Below are positions 17,109 to 24,945 of a stretch of DNA of 64,000 bases, in pieces. The number at the start of each line of letters is the position of its first letter. The stretch's first letter is position 1. Below the pieces are notes generated by a model that saw only the letters and a list, made by a program, of their open reading frames with translations, searched no databases and had not been told where the DNA came from. The translations under genes were made by a program, and so were the position numbers. The stretch spans positions 1-64,000 of the forward strand of contig DATATB010000188.1 of assembly GCA_036268995.1 (NCBI GenBank), given 5' to 3'. This stretch comes from DATATB01 sp036268995 (lineage in GTDB: Bacteria > Planctomycetota > Planctomycetia > Pirellulales > PNKZ01).

Positions 17109-18296
17109 ATGACAGCAAGCCACCAGGCGGTTCGCGTATTCGTGCAACGCTGGAAGCCGAGCCGCAAGTCGGCTGCCGTTTGGGCTGCTTGGTTGCTTGC
17201 GCTGGCAGTCTGTGCTGGCGACGGGCGCCCGGCAGGTGCGACGCCGCCTTGGCAAAAGGTGAGCCTGTTCAAACGCATCGATGCCGACAGCGACAAGCCC
17301 TATCCGCTGACCGACGCCCAAGGTCCGTGGATGGTGATGGCCCTGACGTTCACCGGCCCGGAGGCCGAGCAGCAGGCGCAAGAGTTGGTGTACGAGCTGC
17401 GCAGCGTCTGGAAGCTGCCGGCTTACACGCATCAAATGAACTTCGATTTTGGCGCTGGGTCGGGCCGGGGCGTCGACAAGTACGGCGCGCCGCTCAAGAT
17501 GCGTTATCGCCGCGACCATGCCAGCGAAATTGCCGTGCTCGTGGGCGATTATCCGTCGGCCGACGACCCCGAGGCGCAAAAGACTCTCAAACGCATCAAG
17601 TACATGGTGCCCGAGTGCATGAATCCCGAGAAGCTCAAGCGCGAGGGTCGCAGTCCGCCGCCGGCCGCGTGGCGTTGGGTGGTGGAGCACACGAAGAACG
17701 CGAATCCAAACCAGCGCAAAGGCCCGATGGGGCAGGCTTTCATCGTTTCCAACCCGCTGCTGCCGGACGAATATTTCCGGCCCAAGGGCATCGACAAGCT
17801 GGTTTACGAACTGAACAAGCCCATCAAGCACAGCCTGCTGGAATGTCAGGGCAAGTACACGGTGAAAGTCGCCACGTTCACCGGGCAACTGATTACCGAT
17901 CAGAACGAGATCAAGGCCGTCGAGGCCGGGAAGAAGATGGAAAGCCACCTCGAGCAGGCTGCGATCAACGCGCACAAGCTGTGCGAAGCCCTGCGCGCCA
18001 AGGGCTACGAAGCCTACGAGTTCCACGACCGGTATTCGAGCATCGTGACCGTCGGCAGCTTCGATTCGGTGGGCTCGCCGCGGGCTGACGGCAAGATCGA
18101 AATCAATCCGCAGATTCACACCATCATGCAGACGTTCGGCGCCGAAAAATCCGTCGTTCCCGGCCGCGCCGCTCCCACCATCGGCAAGCCCAAGCTGATC
18201 GACGGCATTGCCCTGGACACCCAGCCGCTGCCGGTCGAAGTGCCAAAGAAGAACATCGTCATCAACTACGACCGCAGCATCGTCGGCGGAAGGTAA
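17109..18296 (+). CDS. exported protein with SPOR-like C-terminal region
   Basis: A 395-residue protein with a hydrophobic N-terminal segment (VWAAWLLALAVCAGDGRPAGA) consistent with a signal peptide after a basic leader. The last third, YTVKVATFTG followed by ALRAKGYEAYEFHDRYSSIV, resembles a SPOR fold, which in other proteins binds denuded peptidoglycan. The middle has no family that I recognise. The ATG at 17109 follows GGAAG; a GTG 12 codons upstream is the alternative. It is probably a planctomycete-conserved periplasmic protein. Peptidoglycan binding is inference. Confidence 0.6.
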   Translation: MTASHQAVRVFVQRWKPSRKSAAVWAAWLLALAVCAGDGRPAGATPPWQKVSLFKRIDADSDKPYPLTDAQGPWMVMALTFTGPEAEQQAQELVYELRSVWKLPAYTHQMNFDFGAGSGRGVDKYGAPLKMRYRRDHASEIAVLVGDYPSADDPEAQKTLKRIKYMVPECMNPEKLKREGRSPPPAAWRWVVEHTKNANPNQRKGPMGQAFIVSNPLLPDEYFRPKGIDKLVYELNKPIKHSLLECQGKYTVKVATFTGQLITDQNEIKAVEAGKKMESHLEQAAINAHKLCEALRAKGYEAYEFHDRYSSIVTVGSFDSVGSPRADGKIEINPQIHTIMQTFGAEKSVVPGRAAPTIGKPKLIDGIALDTQPLPVEVPKKNIVINYDRSIVGGR

Positions 18297-18323
18297 GGCG
18301 GTTCCTGGGTTGCTCGACACGGC

Positions 18324-18878
18324 TCAATTCAATCGCACAAAGTCCGCGAGTGTCTTGAACGATGGACATTTCTTCGCGACTTTCATCAGGTCGATGTGTA
18401 GGGCCAGACGCTCGTTGTGGATCGCATGGACATAGCGCGGCCGCTGATTGCTTTTGCGGCTGAGCTTTTCCAGATGCTCCTTCGGGCTGTCGATCGCCTC
18501 AGGATTCGGAATCGGCTTCGGCCTCCACGACGTAATGAGGTGGCTCACTGCCTCAATATCGGCCAGCAGCCAAGCTTCCAATTCCTGAACTGGAATCACG
18601 ATGCAGCACGGTTGGACGCCAGAGGGTCCGACAATCCTGCCCGTGACCTTTCCATAGCTCTCGGTCGGATCTGGTCCATCGGCGTCGTGGCAGACGATAA
18701 AACGGGAACAATCGAGCGCCGCAAAGAGTTTTAGTTGGGCTGCTCCCTTGCGCAGCATTTCACTCCCGCCCGAGTAGCCTTTGGTCCTAATCGGCAGGCG
18801 ATCGTTGCCGGCAAGCCTGCGCACAATTGCCTTGAGCGTGTTCGCGTCCGAAGGATCCTCGGCCAGAATTGCGTACAA
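18324..18878 (-). CDS. DUF4276/TOPRIM-like nuclease partner of the adjacent ATPase
   Basis: A 184-residue protein with a TOPRIM-type acidic pattern: Glu7 and Asp11 in LAEDPSDAN, then Asp65 and Asp67 in VCHDADGPDP. VQELEAWLLAD, PNPEAIDSPKEHLEKL and CPSFKTLADFV match the DUF4276 group. The start is TTG at 18878, strongly supported by AGGAGG eight bases before it, which lies within the 3' end of the ATPase gene. Only three bases separate it from the ATPase stop. By analogy to PARIS and OLD systems it may be the effector nuclease released by the ATPase; this is inferred. Confidence 0.8.
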   Translation of the reverse strand: MYAILAEDPSDANTLKAIVRRLAGNDRLPIRTKGYSGGSEMLRKGAAQLKLFAALDCSRFIVCHDADGPDPTESYGKVTGRIVGPSGVQPCCIVIPVQELEAWLLADIEAVSHLITSWRPKPIPNPEAIDSPKEHLEKLSRKSNQRPRYVHAIHNERLALHIDLMKVAKKCPSFKTLADFVRLN

Positions 18879-18881
18879 CCG

Positions 18882-20045
18882 CTAATCCTCCTGCTGAATC
18901 GTCTCTAGAAAATCTTCGAGCGTGCCCTCTTCCTCCAAGAATCGCGCGGCAAGCTCGACCTCCTGGCCGGTAAGCGATCGCAGGGCCGTTTTTCCCGACT
19001 CGAAGCTCACAAGGCGGGTCTCTTCCGGTTCCAAGCTATTGAAGACCACTCCCGAATGGCTCGCCAGAATAACCTGCGTCGGATCCGAGTAGGTTTTCAA
19101 TAGGCCAATCAGCTTGCGGAGTAGACCGCGATGAATGCCATCTTCAGGATGTTCGACCAGCATTACACTGGAATCATCGAACACTAAGGAAACCAGCAAG
19201 CGTATGATTCGCCGCGTTCCTTGCGAAAGTCCATCCCACGTGAAAAGACCCGATCCACCGCTTAGCCTAAACCCGGGAACATAATACTTTCTTCGTTGTT
19301 CAATTACTGGCGATTCGACCGGGACTTCGGTTACGGAGATGGCATCGACGAGCGATATTCCCGATCCACCAAGCAGAGATTTGACCTCGCTGAATTTCTC
19401 GGGCTCTTCGAGATTTAAATGAATTAGACGGTAGAGCACGGATTCGCCGCCATTGCGACTTGCACGAAAGCGGAGGCGCCACTTCTTGTATTCGGCCTCA
19501 CTCACGGCGCCTGGTTCCGAGACTTTGACGGGTTCGTCCAATGGAAAATATCGGACCGCTCGAAGAAAGGCATACACTGGGCGTATTCGGGTAAGGCCCG
19601 GGGAGTCCGCCGGGAGAATTGCCAACAAAGCAGTCATCGTGGGGACCGTCGCGCCAATCTGAACGGTTTGCGAACTGCCGATCACAACCGATTCATCGCT
19701 TCGGCGGAACGCTGTTTCAACCTCGCCACTCGGATGAACCCAGTCGAGAGATTCTTGGATTCGCCATTGAGCGGCGTCATCGGCTTGGGCGATACTGGCT
19801 TCAATGCGATAGACGAATCGCCCCTCAGGAAGCGTCAGATAAATAGCGGTCGAATTAAGTTCGAGGGACGGCTCAGTGTCGATCGGACCCGCTTGGGTCG
19901 AAGCACGCGCCGTCCAGTCAATCGCCTGCAAGATGTTTGTTTTGCCGGCGCCGTTGCGGCCCACTAACGCGGTAATATTGCCGAGCCCGTCGAGAACTAG
20001 ATTCTCGCAAGACTTGAACTTCTTGATTTCAACCCGAGTGAGCAT
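18882..20045 (-). CDS. AAA/ABC-type ATPase of an OLD- or PARIS-like defence module
   Basis: A 387-residue SMC/RecF-like ATPase. LTRVEIKKFKSCENL and Walker A GRNGAGKTN (29-37) open the protein. GLSQGTRR resembles the ABC signature, MLVEHPEDGIH (about 295-305) is the extended Walker B, and LASHS is the switch His. It lacks a fused TOPRIM domain; that activity appears to be on the next gene. The base 19141-19200 sample has 27 G/C of 60, much lower than in neighbours, suggesting transfer. It is transcribed leftward, convergent to the SPOR-like gene. Confidence 0.85.
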   Translation of the reverse strand: MLTRVEIKKFKSCENLVLDGLGNITALVGRNGAGKTNILQAIDWTARASTQAGPIDTEPSLELNSTAIYLTLPEGRFVYRIEASIAQADDAAQWRIQESLDWVHPSGEVETAFRRSDESVVIGSSQTVQIGATVPTMTALLAILPADSPGLTRIRPVYAFLRAVRYFPLDEPVKVSEPGAVSEAEYKKWRLRFRASRNGGESVLYRLIHLNLEEPEKFSEVKSLLGGSGISLVDAISVTEVPVESPVIEQRRKYYVPGFRLSGGSGLFTWDGLSQGTRRIIRLLVSLVFDDSSVMLVEHPEDGIHRGLLRKLIGLLKTYSDPTQVILASHSGVVFNSLEPEETRLVSFESGKTALRSLTGQEVELAARFLEEEGTLEDFLETIQQED

Positions 20046-20291
20046 TGGCCGGCGCGAATGAAGATCAGTTTGTGCGGAAGTGGCTTCTCAAATCTAGCAG
20101 ATTGGAACGAGGTTCGCCCTGACGGCGCCCCAAGAGCAATTGTAAACAACGGCGGGCGGTAACCTTGTAACGATAAGGAATCTTTTGCCTACGAACTTTC
20201 GTGCCACGGCATTTGCCACCGGCCCGATGGTGCTGATACGATCGGCGAAACTTACTTCGCTTACCCGCATCACTTTAGGCATTCCTCTCCC

Positions 20292-20894
20292 ATGCCCGGC
20301 ACGCTCGTTTTAGGCACGGCTAATCGTAAGAAGGGACTGGAGCTGGCCGATCTAGTTCGGCCGCTGGGCGTGGCGGTGCGCACGCTGGCCGATTTTCCGC
20401 AGGCCTTGGCGGTGGTCGAAGATGGGACGACGTTCGAAGCGAACGCGCGGCTCAAAGCCCAGCAGCAGGCCCGGCATCTGAGTCAGTGGGTTTTGGCCGA
20501 CGACAGCGGGTTGTGCGTCGATGCCCTCGGAGGCGCGCCGGGCATTTACTCGGCCCGGTTTGCCGGCCCGGAGGCCACGGACGAGGACAACAACCGGCTG
20601 CTGCTCGAGCGGCTGGCTGGTGTGCCGCTGGAGCGGCGCACGGCCCATTACGTGTGTCATGTGACGCTGGCAGATCCGCAAGGCGCGATCCAGGCCGAAA
20701 GCGAAGCGACTTGCCACGGCCGCATTCTGGAGCAAGAACAGGGCAGCGGCGGCTTCGGCTACGATCCGATGTTCGAAGTCATCGAATATCACCGTACGTT
20801 CGGGCTCTTGAGCCCGGCGGTCAAAGCCTGCATCAGCCATCGTGCCCGGGCCATGCGCGAGATTTTGCCGGAAATCGGTCGTCTGCTCGGATAG
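20292..20894 (+). CDS. rdgB: non-canonical purine NTP pyrophosphatase
   Basis: A 200-residue HAM1/RdgB-family hydrolase that removes ITP, dITP and XTP from the nucleotide pool. LGTANRKKGLEL, ADDSGLCVDALGGAPG (substrate and Mg site), GGFGYDPMF and SHRARAM are all in family order, and the length is normal. The gene is divergent from the ATPase/TOPRIM module across a 246-base gap. The amidohydrolase gene follows 88 bases later on the same strand. Confidence 0.93.
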   Translation: MPGTLVLGTANRKKGLELADLVRPLGVAVRTLADFPQALAVVEDGTTFEANARLKAQQQARHLSQWVLADDSGLCVDALGGAPGIYSARFAGPEATDEDNNRLLLERLAGVPLERRTAHYVCHVTLADPQGAIQAESEATCHGRILEQEQGSGGFGYDPMFEVIEYHRTFGLLSPAVKACISHRARAMREILPEIGRLLG

Positions 20895-20982
20895 CGGCGA
20901 AAGCCGCGGCCGGGGTTGCTTGCGCGCGACGATCGGCGATACTGAACGGGTCACCGGCCGGGAATCACAAGAGGGTCTTTTC

Positions 20983-22287
20983 ATGCGCTGCGTCGTATCC
21001 GTTTTGATCGCGTCGGTCGTCTTCGCCCTGGTTCAGCCGGCAGCGGCTGAAGATCCCCGCGCGTGGACCCACGAGCACCTGAGCGAACTGGTCGAACTCT
21101 ACCGGCACTTCCATCGGCATCCGGAATTGTCGTTCGCCGAGAAGGAAACTGCCGCGCGGTTGGCCAAGGAGCTGCGAGCCACCGGCGCCGAGGTGACCAC
21201 CGACTTTGGCGGCTATGGCGTCGTGGCGATCATGAAAAACGGCCCTGGCCCACGGATCATGCTCCGCACGGACCTGGACGCCCTGCCGGTGACCGAGGAG
21301 ACGGGCCTGGTGTACGCCTCGCAGGTGCGAGTCCCGAACGATGATGGCGGGCAGACAGGCGTGATGCACGCCTGCGGGCACGACATTCATATCACCAACC
21401 TGATCGGCGTGGCCCGCTACCTGGCCGAGAACAAAAAACTCTGGAGCGGCACGGTGATGTTCATTGGCCAGCCGGCCGAGGAGAAGGGGGGCGGCGCCAA
21501 GGTCATGCTCGACGCGGGCCTGTTCACAAAGTTCTTCAAGCCGGACATGGCGCTGGCATTGCACGTGGATTCGACTCTGCCCACCGGCAAGGTGGGCTAT
21601 CGGGCCGGATATTCGCAGGCCAACGTCGATAGTGTGGACATCATCGTTCGCGGGCGCGGAGGTCATGGCGCGGTGCCCAACAACACAATCGACCCGATCG
21701 TCGAGGCGGCCCGGCTGGTGCTCGATTTGCAAACCATCGTCAGCCGCGAGATCAAGCCGACCGAACCGGCCGTGATTACCGTGGGCGCGATTCACGCTGG
21801 CACGAAGCACAACATCATTCCCGACAGTTGCCATTTGCAACTCACGGTCCGTAGCTATAGCGACGACGTGCGCAAGCAGTTGCTGGCGGCGATTCGCCGC
21901 AAGGCAAACGCGTCGGCGGCCAGCTCCGGAGCTCCCGAGCCGAGCATCGAGTTCTCCGACGGCACGCCGGCCGTGAAGAACGACGAAAAGCTCGTCGAGC
22001 GGGTCGTGCCGATCTTCCGGCGCGTGCTGGGCGACGACAAGGTCGTGCAGGTCGATCCCACGATGGGCGGCGAAGACTTTAGCGAATACGGCCTGGCCGG
22101 CGCGCCGATCTTTATGTTCCGCCTGGGTTCGGTCGAGCCGACGCGGCTGGCCGGCTACAAACGCGTGGGAACCACCGGCCCCTCGCTGCATTCGGCCCAT
22201 TACTATCCCGATGCCGCCGAGGCTCTGACCACCGGCGTGACCGTCATGTCCAGCGTCGTCCTCGATCTGCTGCCGCCGAAGAAGTAG
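20983..22287 (+). CDS. exported M20D-family amidohydrolase
   Basis: A 434-residue metallopeptidase-fold hydrolase with a signal peptide (MRCVVSVLIASVVFALVQPAAA). HRHPELSFAEKE, MLRTDLDALPV, HACGHDIHITN and QPAEEKGGG are the M20D active-site blocks with the Cys/His metal ligands. GGEDFSEYG near the end is also typical. Members hydrolyse N-acyl amino acids, hippurate or amino-acid conjugates. Export implies scavenging in the periplasm; the substrate is unknown. The ATG at 20983 follows AGAGGG. Two membrane-protein genes follow within a few bases. Confidence 0.9.
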   Translation: MRCVVSVLIASVVFALVQPAAAEDPRAWTHEHLSELVELYRHFHRHPELSFAEKETAARLAKELRATGAEVTTDFGGYGVVAIMKNGPGPRIMLRTDLDALPVTEETGLVYASQVRVPNDDGGQTGVMHACGHDIHITNLIGVARYLAENKKLWSGTVMFIGQPAEEKGGGAKVMLDAGLFTKFFKPDMALALHVDSTLPTGKVGYRAGYSQANVDSVDIIVRGRGGHGAVPNNTIDPIVEAARLVLDLQTIVSREIKPTEPAVITVGAIHAGTKHNIIPDSCHLQLTVRSYSDDVRKQLLAAIRRKANASAASSGAPEPSIEFSDGTPAVKNDEKLVERVVPIFRRVLGDDKVVQVDPTMGGEDFSEYGLAGAPIFMFRLGSVEPTRLAGYKRVGTTGPSLHSAHYYPDAAEALTTGVTVMSSVVLDLLPPKK

Positions 22288-22290
22288 CCC

Positions 22291-22671
22291 GTGGCCCGTA
22301 ACGCAACTGTCCGCTGGTCGCTCGTTGCCGTCTTGGCGGCAACGTATGTCGCATTCAGCGCCGCGGCATTGGGCGGGCTGGCCTTGTTGCGCAGCAACGT
22401 GCTGAGCCAGGAGACCTCGCCGGCGGCCGCCGAGAGTTGGCAACGCTGGAAAGCCGAGACCGAGCGGATCAGCCAAGAGCACGGCCCCATCGCGCGCCGC
22501 GCGGTGACTACCAACGAACCGCCAGCGGTCATTCTGCTGCGTGATTATTTCGGCAACGTCGTGATGGCGGTCGAGGCCATCATTGCCGGCGTGTTCGTCT
22601 TCCTGGTGATTGTGTTCTGGTCGCGGTTGCGGCCTGTCGATGGCAACCGCCTGCGACGCAGGTTAGAGTGA
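22291..22671 (+). CDS. small membrane protein of unknown function
   Basis: A 126-residue protein with one N-terminal and one C-terminal membrane helix (SLVAVLAATYVAFSAAALGG and AIIAGVFVFLVIVFW) and a charged middle. It starts at GTG three bases after the amidohydrolase stop and overlaps the next gene by four bases (GTGA). No family is recognised. The tight packing suggests a three-gene transcript with the amidohydrolase, but no shared function can be inferred. Confidence 0.6.
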   Translation: MARNATVRWSLVAVLAATYVAFSAAALGGLALLRSNVLSQETSPAAAESWQRWKAETERISQEHGPIARRAVTTNEPPAVILLRDYFGNVVMAVEAIIAGVFVFLVIVFWSRLRPVDGNRLRRRLE

Positions 22672-23210
22672 ATTCCGCAGGGACCACCCGCCAATACCGC
22701 GCCGATCGCTATCGCTCGATGCCCACGACACCCAAACCCATTGCCGCCGGTCTGCGGATGGCGCCGCCGCCGGTGAGCTGGCGTAGCTGGCCTTTGGCCG
22801 CTGGCGGCGGACAGGTCTGGTTGATCTTGTCGCTGGTTCTGTTGAGCTTTGCGGCCATCGCCTACGGCAGCGGCAGCGTAGGACTAGCGGCCTGCGGGGC
22901 GGGACTGGTCTGCCTGGCAGCCTGGCGGCTGTTTGTGCCGGTGATTTTCGAGCTGGGCCCCATGGGCGTCAGCCAGCAGATTCTGGGACGCAGCACACGC
23001 ATCCCCTGGGGTTCGATCGAGCGGGCCCAAGTCGGCCGGCAAGGGGTCTTCTTTTCGCTGGACGGTGCGGTTTTGGCCTCGCTGCGCGGGCTGTACGTTC
23101 CCTGGGACAGCCACCGGGATGAAGTGCTGGGGCAAGTGGCTTACTTTATGCCCCGCGCCGAAGGTCTTCCGGCGACGCTGGCAGCCAATACCGATTCGTC
23201 ACCCGAATGA
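22668..23210 (+). CDS. membrane protein of unknown function
   Basis: A 180-residue protein with a central hydrophobic pair (VWLILSLVLLSFAAIAYG and AACGAGLVCLAAWRLFVPV) followed by a soluble, PH-like beta-rich tail (ELGPMGVSQQILGRSTRIPW). The GTG start overlaps the previous stop. The tail pattern of strand, tryptophan and loop resembles small membrane-anchored PH-like domains seen in other bacteria, but the match is weak. It is the last gene of the putative operon. Confidence 0.6.
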   Translation: MNSAGTTRQYRADRYRSMPTTPKPIAAGLRMAPPPVSWRSWPLAAGGGQVWLILSLVLLSFAAIAYGSGSVGLAACGAGLVCLAAWRLFVPVIFELGPMGVSQQILGRSTRIPWGSIERAQVGRQGVFFSLDGAVLASLRGLYVPWDSHRDEVLGQVAYFMPRAEGLPATLAANTDSSPE

Positions 23211-23678
23211 TGACGATTCTGTAACGGAATTCGCGTCCGCGCGACTCGTAGCGGAATTTGTGAGAATTCCGACCTTCCACTACGACATGCTGGCGTAGTA
23301 GGGCCTGTAATTTTTGGGGTAGTTGCTTTGAGCCCAGCAGCCGCGTCGTTAGAATAGGACCGTCTCTTACGGGAGCGGGCGAGTCGGATTGCCCAGTAAA
23401 GGCCGCGTTCTGCGGCTTGCAACGGCTCGCTCGGAAGCGTCGCACATCTCAAGGCTATTCGCGTGAAGTGAACCGCCGGGCAGGCTCATGCTCCGGCAAC
23501 CATCGGCTGCACGCCTTGATCCTCGCCTTTTGCGCGCGGACAAGTGGCGGGCAGCCAGCGATCGGAGTTTTTCGGACCAGGCGCATCCGATCTCAGGACA
23601 TCCAAACACGTGACGGCGGCTTAGAACCATCTGTTTCCGGCAGTCTCGCCCCTGCGAGCGCGAGGCGAAAAGGAGAAC
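23211..23678. other. 468-base gap, long leader of arsR-type gene
   Basis: No reading frame here looks coding. The segment 23449-23519 could fold into a compact two-stem structure in the leader of the downstream regulator. Confidence 0.5.
23449..23519 (+). other. candidate structured leader RNA
   Basis: A seven-base outer stem (TCAAGGC at 23449-23455 with GCCTTGA at 23513-23519) encloses an inner hairpin GCCGG...CCGGC that is followed by AACC. The CCGGCAACC string also occurs in the core of SAM-I-type riboswitches, but other required elements were not found, so identity is open. Confidence 0.25.
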
Positions 23679-24074
23679 ATGATCAGCAACCTCATCGAGG
23701 GAACCAGCGTGGCCCCGGCCACCGAGCCGATCACGCAATTTTCGGACGCTACGGTGCGGGACCTGGCTCGGGTCTTCAAGCTCTTGTCGGACGAAACCCG
23801 GCTGCGGATCCTGCTCTACCTCGCGCGGCGCAAGGAACTGCACGTGCGGGCGCTGTGCGAAATCTTGGGGCAGAGCCAGCCGGCCGTCAGCCATCATTTG
23901 GCGCTGCTGCGCATGGCCGAACTGATCGAGCCGCGCCGCGAGGGCAAACACAACTTTTACCGCATCATGCCGCATCGTTTCGAGCAGTTGCTCGACACGC
24001 TGTTTGCGGCCGTGCCCAAGGAGCAGCGCTCGATCCGCTTCGAGGATTACGTGCTGAGTTACGCGCCTGCGTAG
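23679..24074 (+). CDS. ArsR-family transcriptional regulator
   Basis: A 131-residue winged-helix repressor. LARVFKLLSDETRLRILLYL and QSQPAVSHHLALLRMAEL are the classic ArsR/SmtB DNA-binding blocks, with a wing at REGKHNFYRI. The only Cys is in RALCEIL, so the ELCVCD-type arsenic or cadmium site is absent. It probably senses something else or is redox-linked. The ATG at 23679 follows AAGGAGAAC. No transporter or methyltransferase lies beside it to hint at a ligand. Confidence 0.9.
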   Translation: MISNLIEGTSVAPATEPITQFSDATVRDLARVFKLLSDETRLRILLYLARRKELHVRALCEILGQSQPAVSHHLALLRMAELIEPRREGKHNFYRIMPHRFEQLLDTLFAAVPKEQRSIRFEDYVLSYAPA

Positions 24075-24112
24075 GCGGGCGGGGCTTGCAGGTTCGGCGC
24101 AACAGCCTTGCG

Positions 24113-24454
24113 TCAGAGCATCGAATCGCTTGGATCGTCGAACTCCGCATTCGCTAGAAATTCTCTGAACGTCTTTGGCGTTTGCTGGAGTTCTGACGGC
24201 GCGAACGTGAAGAGGCTCACGATGTCGGCCTGCGTGCGCTCCGGTAGCCATTCCAGATGCGGCTCGACCATTGCATCGCGCTTTTCTGGTGGAAGATTCG
24301 TAAAACGCGAATCGACTACCCGAAGGCGGATGGACGCCGAATTGTAGCGGTACGCGTCGACCTTTTCGAAACCCGCCGCCCGTAGCAATTCCTCAACGTG
24401 CCGAGTCTCGTCCGTCCGCATGGCTTCCCAGCGGAATTGTGCAGCGTTTGTCAT
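24113..24454 (-). CDS. small BolA/KH-like partner of the HEPN protein
   Basis: A 113-residue protein. VEELLRAAGFEKVDAYRYNS followed by IRLRVVDSRFTNLPPEKRDA and a second helix, then VSLFTFAP, has the helix-strand-strand-helix-helix-strand order of the BolA (class II KH-like) fold. The resemblance is by eye only. The ATG at 24454 overlaps the HEPN stop by four bases and replaces an upstream TTG. The pairing suggests a two-component module; in such pairs one partner is often an RNase or toxin. Function unknown. Confidence 0.55.
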   Translation of the reverse strand: MTNAAQFRWEAMRTDETRHVEELLRAAGFEKVDAYRYNSASIRLRVVDSRFTNLPPEKRDAMVEPHLEWLPERTQADIVSLFTFAPSELQQTPKTFREFLANAEFDDPSDSML

Positions 24455-24858
24455 GGCGGTTGGCCCTCTACCCAATTATAAACCGCTTTCGCCGTGTTCA
24501 GGAAAGCGATTGTTTCACCGGTATCTCGACACCCCGTCTCGTATCTCAAATCGATTGTCCAATCGAAACGCCGCATACTCTTGGCGATTTCTAGCGGAAG
24601 GGCAATTCCCATATCGCGCAGCTCTCCAAGCAATACGTCCGGCCGGTGCATTCTCGCACCGGAGGTAATCTGTTTCAGCTTAGCCGGCTTGTCGGGACTT
24701 GGAGTTAAATGCAGGATTAGCGCCTTCAGCGAGCACTCGACGCTGTAACCTCCGAGATATTGCGCATCCAGCGTCAGCTTCCCGCGGGGCAAGAACCCCG
24801 CCGTCGTCAGCCGCTGCCCCGCCACCTTCTGAAAGTCGCGGCTGGTTGTCGGCGGCAT
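24451..24858 (-). CDS. HEPN-domain protein
   Basis: A 135-residue all-helical protein. RDFQKVAGQRLTTAGFL, the hallmark helix YLGGYSVECSLKALIL, and the C-terminal DLRYETGCRDTGETIAFL are typical of HEPN proteins. The RNase motif R-x4-6-H of active HEPN toxins is not found, so it may be structural or inactive. The start may be the ATG at 24858 or a TTG at 24897; neither has a strong SD. Bases 24541-24600 have 28 G/C of 60. It is followed by the overlapping BolA-like gene. Confidence 0.72.
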   Translation of the reverse strand: MPPTTSRDFQKVAGQRLTTAGFLPRGKLTLDAQYLGGYSVECSLKALILHLTPSPDKPAKLKQITSGARMHRPDVLLGELRDMGIALPLEIAKSMRRFDWTIDLRYETGCRDTGETIAFLNTAKAVYNWVEGQPP

Positions 24859-24945
24859 GAGCGAACTCAAGTCTCTCGAATTCGTTTTTCCTGCCAATAT
24901 TCTATCATTTGCGCACCCACGAAGCGGCTCGATGCAACCGTATTA

